Assembly (NCBI GenBank): GCA_022592445.1
Contig: JABYQR010000707.1
Location: forward strand, 1-11,181
DNA length: 11,181 bases
Origin: Cytidiella melzeri
Lineage: Eukaryota; Basidiomycota; Agaricomycetes; Polyporales; Irpicaceae
Direction: 5' to 3'
The notes under the pieces are model-generated. The model worked only from the letters and a program-made list of their open reading frames with translations. It searched no databases and was not told the DNA's origin. Within the stretch, counting starts at the first letter, position 1, and every line of letters begins with the position of its first letter. The position numbers and the translations under genes were made by a program. Below are positions 6,894 to 11,181 of the stretch, one piece after another.

Positions 6894-6901
6894 CATATAT
6901 A
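6894..6901 (-). promoter_or_regulatory. TATA box upstream of the 175-codon ORF
   Basis: Minus strand TATATATG, followed by a CT-containing leader to the ATG at 6741. It could be the LTR promoter of the gypsy element whose polypurine tract lies at 7455-7467, or a gene-specific promoter. Confidence 0.4.
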
Positions 6902-7452
6902 CTAAAGACCCTCTCCTAAACCTTTCCTTCTATGGCCTAAACCCAAACGCAAGAGCGAGGAAACGGGGTAGCAGAATACTTCCGCCTGCGGAGGCAAAAT
7001 GTCCAGCGAGTCGACGCCCGGCGGGACACAGCGCTGGTTGACACGGAGTAGCGGCGCGCGCCCTTGCGCTGCAGAGGCGTCAACCATCGCGAGCGGTGAT
7101 GAGGCGCCGTCCAAGAGTTGCACAGCGTGGCGTGATAGGAGTCTTCCTGAAACGGGGTTCGCGCGTCAAGTTTCTTCTACCGTTGGTCCGACCCGTGTCC
7201 GAAACACTTGGTGGCTGGCCGGCCCATGCTCCGATGCAAAAAGGGGCATGTCTGTGTAGCAGAGTTCGGTGCGATTCCTCGGCCTTGGATGTTTCCGGCG
7301 CATTGCTCCTTGTCAAGTCCTTGGATCCTCGGCGGACTCCTCGTGCTCGTGACGCTGGGAAAGTTGAGGGACTTGCCGCTCAGGATGACGCGGGCCGCGC
7401 AAATGGCGGGCTGCTGCCGGGTCTCCGCGCCTAGCCGATTCCCGGGCGTATC
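6902..7452. other. GC-rich stretch without a recognisable gene; possible LTR U3
   Basis: No frame here gives a recognisable protein and all are short and overlapping on both strands. On the minus strand it begins TGATACGCCCGGG directly after the polypurine tract at 7467-7455, so it may be the U3 of a 3' LTR, with the TATA box at 6901. The other LTR end was not identified, so this is inference. Confidence 0.35.
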
Positions 7453-7454
7453 AT

Positions 7455-7490
7455 TCTCCCCCCAACTAAAATCCGAACCGTCCCCGGTTC
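7455..7490 (-). other. Hairpin plus polypurine tract 2 (gypsy-type 3' end)
   Basis: Minus strand order: hairpin GAACCG-GGGA-CGGTTC (7490-7475), GGATTT, then TAGTTGGGGGGAGAA, followed by TGATACG which may be the LTR start at 7453. The polypurine tract is the plus-strand primer of LTR elements. The arrangement repeats that at 9491-9530. No gypsy pol sequence lies immediately upstream of this copy; the antisense gene lies there instead. Confidence 0.6.
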
Positions 7491-7507
7491 TCGCGTGGCA
7501 AGTCGAA

Positions 7508-7632
7508 CCGTGGGAACTCTGACCACGAGGCTCCTCGCGCTATTGTGTCGTTGGACTTCGAGTTTTTCGCCCTCTCTTCCTCTGCTTCTCCGCATCTGCT
7601 TCCTCTCCAACTTTGCTTCCGCCCTTCTCAAC
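7508..7632 (+). promoter_or_regulatory. Pyrimidine-rich leader/promoter of the zinc-cluster gene
   Basis: The 75 bases before the ATG at 7633 are almost all C and T, as in many fungal 5' leaders. The start context is CAACATGT, with A at -3. No TATA box is evident. Confidence 0.4.
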
Positions 7633-9355
7633 ATGTCAGCCCAAGCCTCCTCTTCTCGCCGCGTTGCTCCTCGCCCTGCCACTCGCCGCAACCGCTCCCC
7701 TCTCCGCACCATGACCGCCCACGTGCGCAAAGCACTGACCCCTCCCCCCCTATCTCCTGCTGAGCAGTTGCTCGCCGTGCGCAAGCAGCTCGAAGCGTCT
7801 GCCACGGTATTAACCTCCGTCCTGAAAATACGCGGGGATCTGACTGGGGGTTGGGTGGCCGATGTAATTGAGGCCTTCGTGAGTACCCAGCTCCGCTATG
7901 GCATCTCTTGCTCACTGTCCCCTCTAGCAAGCGTACGAGGACGTCTCACCGCTCTGCGAGGACCAGGGCACCAACCTCGCTTTCCTGGACTTGTTCTCCC
8001 CCTTCGCCGAGGCAGACAACCGTGTCCGCCTGCCTCAAGCCCAGCAAGTCGCCCTCCGCAACGCTCTCCGCCCTCTCTGGCGCAGTCTCAGCGCCCATCT
8101 CTGCGAAATGTCCTTCCTCGAGGCTCCCATCGTCGAGCTCCTGCTCAAATGGGACTGGTGGGTTGGCGACTGGCCCAAGCACGAGGCCGATGTGGACGCC
8201 GAGGGCTCGGCCGACGACCAGGAGTCTTCCGCCTCCAGATTGCGGTCTGCTAGTGTCGCGCGGGAACCAGAGCTCATCGTCATCGAGCTCACGGATGAGG
8301 ACGAGGATGAGGCGCAGCCGCGTCCTCCGTTGAAGCGCAAGAGGGCCGCTTCCTCCGTTTCTCTCGAGGTGAGGGCCGGGCCACTGGCCAAACGACTTTC
8401 TCAGGCGCAGCAAGACCAGCTGCAAGGCGTGGGTCCCAACCCGCTCACTGGCAAGGAATGGCGTAACCTGCCAACGCACTGGACCGCGACCACGGTCGTC
8501 CTTGGCGAGAGCCGGGTGCGTCCTTGTTTTCTCCTTTTCCGCTGTCCATCTCCACTAACCTCCCTACCTCTCTAGTGCGACTATTGTAAAGAAAAGGCCG
8601 TCGAGCGGTGCTACCGTCCCAGCAACGGTACACGGTGCTTCCGGTGCCTGCCTTGCGCGGACATCAAGCACGCTTGCCGGTTTAACGGCAAGCCTTTCGA
8701 CGAGGTCGCGCCAGACGCCGACTCCATGCAGGAGGATGCTCAGGTCGTCGACGAGGCGCCGGCCGCCCCCTCTCTGCGTCCTCGCCGCCGCTCTCGCCCT
8801 CCACCGCCGCATCAGTCGCCTCCGACACCAAGGGAAGGGCAAGGCCCCCGCCACTCCTCCTCGCGTCGTCGCCGCAGGTCCTAGCGGCCTCAAAATGGAC
8901 GTGGTCGTCTCTCCTCTGCGACCTGAGCTGCGTCGCCCTCAGGACGCCCGTCCTCCCTCGCCTCACCCTCCGCCTGTCGCCTTCAACGTCGACGACGTCC
9001 TCGAGGAGGTGCCCGGCCGATCCGCGGAGCTCCCTGGCGGCGCTCCTCCCGCTCCCGCCCCTGCCCGCGTTACCAACCGAGTGGTACTTCAACAGTACCT
9101 CAACGCGCTCGAGACCGAGCTCGGCGCCGTCCTCGGTCGGCTCACCGTTGGCGAGGCGCGGATGGCCGCCCTGCGCACCAACGCTTCGCTGTACAAGGCG
9201 AAGATCTTGGCGCGCGGCGCGAGTTGGAGCAGGTCATCGCTGAGGAGGCCGCTCTCTTCGCCGGTCCTTCCGTCGGTAGGGGTTCCTGGGTTGTCCGTGG
9301 TTTGTCGCTGTCTGGGCTTGTCGCTGCTTTCGCTGTTTTACTTCATCTGTACTAG
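7633..9355 (+). CDS. Zn2Cys6-like zinc-cluster nuclear protein, two introns, three apparent frameshifts
   Basis: Exon 1 (7633-7878, 82 codons) is Arg/Pro-rich then helical. Exon 2 (7928-8515, 196 codons) holds a conserved-looking helical region (FLDLFSPFAEAD, LLLKWDWWVGDW), the hydrophobic-acidic stretch LIVIELTDEDEDE and a basic PLKRKRA that looks like a nuclear signal. Exon 3 opens with a Cys cluster, C-x2-C-x7-C-x8-C-x2-C-x9-C with one extra Cys (8576-8677), close to the fungal binuclear zinc cluster that binds DNA. Exon lengths keep phase exactly. After about 8765 the frame must change three times (C-run 8766-8770, G-run 8832-8834, GC stretch near 9213), each as a one-base loss, to follow a Ser/Pro linker, a coiled-coil-like part (about 9085-9240) and a hydrophobic C-terminus ending at TAG 9353-9355. 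Read literally, translation stops at 8884 after 380 residues. Function is not known; it reads antisense to the flanking gypsy sequence. Confidence 0.65.
7879..7927 (+). other. Intron 1 of the zinc-cluster gene (49 bp)
   Basis: GTGAGT donor and CCTCTAG acceptor. Removing it joins exon 1 (exactly 82 codons) in phase to a frame open through 8515. The length is typical of basidiomycete introns. Confidence 0.75.
8516..8575 (+). other. Intron 2 of the zinc-cluster gene (60 bp)
   Basis: GTGCGT donor, CACTAAC branch-point-like sequence near 8552, CTCTCTAG acceptor. Splicing puts the zinc-cluster Cys codons directly in frame with exon 2. Confidence 0.8.
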
Positions 9356-9422
9356 TCTTCTACAATGCATTGTTTTCGCCGCTTCTTTTATGAGTGAAGT
9401 AAGAAAAGAGAGAAAACTCAGA

Positions 9423-9437
9423 AATAAAATAAATAAA
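9423..9437 (+). terminator. Polyadenylation signals of the zinc-cluster gene
   Basis: AATAAA at 9423-9428 and 9432-9437, about 70-80 bases past the proposed stop at 9355, in an A-rich stretch (9400-9460). Their position fits the longer reading of the gene better than the early stop at 8884. Confidence 0.45.
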
Positions 9438-9490
9438 GAAAAGAAATGAATAAATAAAATGCGAGGCTTGGGTGTGAGGCGCATGTGTAT

Positions 9491-9530
9491 CCCTCCCCCC
9501 AACTAATAAAATTTGCCCTGTCCTCAGGGC
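9491..9530 (-). other. Hairpin plus polypurine tract 1, downstream of gypsy pol
   Basis: Minus strand order: hairpin GCCCTG-AGGA-CAGGGC (9530-9515), AAATTTTAT, then TAGTTGGGGGGAGGG ending at 9491, followed by ATACACATGCG. It is 160 bp past the pol stop, the normal place for a 3' polypurine tract. The sequence after it is AT-rich spacer and then the antisense gene; I see no LTR features there. Confidence 0.65.
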
Positions 9531-9690
9531 GCAGACGTCGAATATGTGAAAAAAATTTTTGTTAGCGCAAACAACTCTCAGTAAGTCATCATGGAATCGC
9601 CGCGCGCAAAATGGTAGTCCGTAAGATATGAAGAAAAAAAATACGCGAGACGCAGCCAAGGAAAAAAAATGGAAAAAATATGATATAAAA
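9531..9690 (-). other. 3' untranslated spacer of gypsy element 2
   Basis: Between the pol stop and the hairpin. T-rich on the minus strand with several homopolymer runs of 7-8; no ORF. Confidence 0.5.
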
Positions 9691-11181
9691 TTACAACTCA
9701 TCGTCGAGTGTGTTGCGCCTAGGCGTCGAGTGCGCCGCCGGCTCTTCTTCGTCCTCTGCCGCGTGTGTGTCGCCTAGCGGCTCGTCTTCATCGTCGTCGC
9801 CTTGCGACCGCGACGCCTCCATCTCCTTGAGCCGTTCTAAAGTGATCTCAGCGAAGCCGTCTGGCAAGGGAATTTCAGCGCGCGCGAGATACGGAATGAC
9901 TCTAAAGGCTGCCACTGGCCGGTCCAACACCGCGCCGTCCAACTCGCAGAGAACGTAAGCTCCTCCTCGATTTCTGGCGACCACGATTAGCGGCCCGAGA
10001 TACCGCGCGCGCATTTTGCGGTTCAACGCCTTCTCGATCGCGGTGTTGCGGATCAGTACGAGCGATCCTCTCTTGAAGTCGAAGTCGCGGATGGTATGCA
10101 TGTGCTCGACCTCGAACCGCTGCGCCGCCTTAGTGCGCGACTCCATAACCTTGTCTCGTAGCGCGACCAGATGCTCCCGACGCTTTTGTAGCGCGATCGC
10201 TCGCCGACTGATAAGGTCTTCGGTAGACAACACAGAGTCCGGCGCCGGCTGTAGGTAGGTTGCTTCTACGATGTCGAGCGGAATTATTGGATGCGTGCCC
10301 GTGACTGCGAAGTAGGGGAACAGCCCATCCGTTTGCGCGTTGTGATTCGCTCCGACCAGAACACCGATGCCGCGACCTGTGACCACCGACTCGCGTCCCC
10401 ATCCGCCGCCTTATAGAGTGCCTGGCGAACATCGTAGTGAGCTCGCTCGACCTGTCCGTTCGCTCGCGAGTTGTAGCCGCTGATTCGGATGTGATGAATA
10501 TGGTAACGCTTGCCCAGGTATTCGATCGCGTTGACGAACGCGCCTCCGTTGTCCGAGACTATTTCCGACAGCGCGCCCCAGCGACAGAGAATGTCGGTGA
10601 AAATCCAATCGCCTAGCGTTTTCCCAGTCTCGGAGCGAAGGGCGCGGAACTCCGGCCAATGCGTGATTGAACAGCGCCCTTGTACCACGTACTTGAAGCC
10701 CCCAGACGCTGGCAGGTGCATAGTGTCCATGTATACTTTCGCGAAGAGCGGCGCCGGTTGTTGGACTGTCGGAGGAAGCAGAATCTGCCGCTTCTGTCGC
10801 GTCTGGCATATATGACAAGTCCGGATGTACCACGCGATATCCGCTAAATGAAACGGCCACCAAAAACGCTCTGACACCATCGCGGCGTCGCGAACACTCC
10901 TCGATGAGCGGCGCCGTCGTGGCAGTCGCGAAGTACTTTCATGCGGTCGGCTGGCCATACGACTAGCTTATGCGCTCCCGTGGCATCCCGTCGGAAGAGC
11001 CGTCCCCCGTCCCTAAAGAACAGAGTCGCGTATCGGAGGAACGCCTGCAGCTCTTTTTCGCCCATACCCTCCGGCGTTTCGAGCGTCTCGTGAAAGCGCG
11101 GGATGGCTTCTAACTTACTATCCGCGTCCACTGCCTTTTTGGTGCGGGGACACGCGCTGTACTCCAGGCTTGGTCCTGGGC
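9691..11181 (-). pseudogene. Ty3/gypsy element 2 pol: integrase to C-terminus, partial, two frameshifts
   Basis: The frame is open to the right edge, so reverse transcriptase and RNase H lie beyond. In order: HHCC zinc domain (CHDGAAHRGVF near 10910-10935, CHIC near 10807-10820), then the integrase core with Asp at 10727 (YMDTMH), Asp at 10553 (VSDNGGAF) and Glu at 10448 (GQVERAH), 34 residues between the last two; next a YFAVTGTHPIIPLDI block near 10290; then the GPY/F-type motif RYLGPLIVVARNRGG near 9955-10000. No chromodomain follows; the protein ends in an acidic stretch (GDDDEDEP, AEDEEEP) and TAA at 9693-9691. Frameshifts at 10884-10885 and in the C-run 10315-10318 both act as one-base losses; otherwise catalytic residues are intact, so it may be recent or misassembled and not truly dead. 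Confidence 0.85.

Larger units (their letters stand above)
5701..6895. repeat. Possible element bounded by 11-bp TG...CA inverted repeats
   Basis: TGTAAAGGTGT at 5701-5711 is perfectly inverted as ACACCTTTACA at 6885-6895. The left copy falls where recognisable copia-2 coding ends. The unit would be 1195 bp and contain the 175-codon ORF and the ACTGCG repeats. No target duplication is visible (AGAAG against TATAT), and an 11-bp inverted repeat can arise by chance in a window of this size, so this is a candidate boundary only. Confidence 0.25.
7455..11181 (-). mobile_element. Ty3/gypsy element 2, with a possible antisense cargo gene
   Basis: The certain part is 9491-11181 (pol, spacer, polypurine tract 1). 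Extension to 7455 rests on the second hairpin/polypurine copy on the same strand, which would place the zinc-cluster gene between pol and the 3' LTR in antisense orientation. Extra antisense genes in that position are established for plant Ty3/gypsy elements of the Tat lineage. The alternative is two gypsy remnants with a host gene trapped between them. Confidence 0.45.

Noticed and set aside
7431..7930. Minus-strand frames of 100-124 codons opposite exon 1
   Set aside because: Low-complexity Arg/Ala/Gly translations opposite a better-supported plus-strand exon; no motif, and high GC alone explains their length.
7495..8253. Single 252-codon plus-strand ORF read without splicing
   Set aside because: It reads through the 49-bp intron and changes after 7927 to a low-complexity sequence; the spliced model fits phase and motifs better. 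The upstream part before ATG 7633 is CT-rich leader.
7946..9092. Minus-strand frames of 109-177 codons opposite exons 2 and 3
   Set aside because: They are complements of the spliced plus-strand gene, whose exon phases and Cys pattern are much stronger evidence.
9400..9460. A-rich stretch as a poly(A) tail of a retroposed copy
   Set aside because: It is mixed with G and T, lies after AATAAA signals, and the gene keeps introns, so retroposition from a spliced mRNA is excluded.
1..11181. tRNA, rRNA, CRISPR or bacterial-type operon
   Set aside because: None of the required structures or arrays was seen, and the introns and retroelements indicate a fungal nuclear genome.

Overview
The window looks like a transposon-dense, probably heterochromatic stretch of a filamentous basidiomycete genome, most likely an Agaricomycete. 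The reasons are two very short spliceosomal introns (49 and 60 bp, GTGAGT or GTGCGT donors, CTCTAG or TCTAG acceptors, one CTAAC branch-point-like site), Ty3/gypsy and Ty1/copia polyproteins of fungal character, and no sign of bacterial operons, rRNA or tRNA. Base composition changes sharply between elements: AT-rich copia at 0.9-4.6 kb, GC-rich sequence at 6.2-9.3 kb.

Left part (1-4.6 kb). Positions 166-890 are a 725-bp LTR of a Ty3/gypsy element on the minus strand, with its untranslated leader at 1-165. A 12-base stretch just inside the LTR is the exact complement of the predicted 5' end of the transcript, which suggests self-priming as in Tf1/sushi elements. The upstream (U3) half of the LTR carries 10-bp-phased TTC/GAA heat-shock-like elements and an 11-bp-phased GATA array. 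This LTR abuts the middle of a copia gag gene at 890/891, so the gypsy element appears to have jumped into copia-1 (plus strand, 891 to about 4600). Copia-1 is dead: four in-frame stops, five frameshifts clustered in reverse transcriptase, and lost catalytic residues.

Middle (4.6-7.45 kb). A degraded minus-strand coding relic (about 4690-5136) is interrupted by a second copia on the minus strand, of which only the 3' LTR (about 5140-5482), polypurine tract and C-terminal RNase H end (5493 to about 5652) are seen. Copia-2 coding is cut off between 5650 and 5700 by a further segment that contains ACTGCG repeats, a 175-codon Cys/His-rich ORF of unknown family (6214-6741, minus) with a TATA box, and about 550 bp of GC-rich sequence without a recognisable gene.

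Right part (7.45-11.18 kb). A minus-strand Ty3/gypsy pol gene (integrase to C-terminus) runs from the right edge to 9691. Between it and a second polypurine tract at 7455-7467 lies a plus-strand, intron-containing gene for a Zn2Cys6-like zinc-cluster protein (7633-9355). Both sides of this antisense gene carry the same minus-strand signature: a 6-bp hairpin with an RGGA loop, then a T-rich spacer, then TAGTTGGGGGGAG. The favoured but unproven reading is a gypsy element carrying an extra antisense gene between pol and its 3' LTR, flanked by two polypurine tracts. The alternative is two related elements with a host gene between them.

All ten frameshifts I can place in the window (copia-1, gypsy pol, zinc-cluster gene) behave as single-base losses, several of them in homopolymers. 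Some apparent pseudogenes may therefore be assembly artefacts. No target-site duplication can be confirmed because the partner ends of every element lie outside the window.
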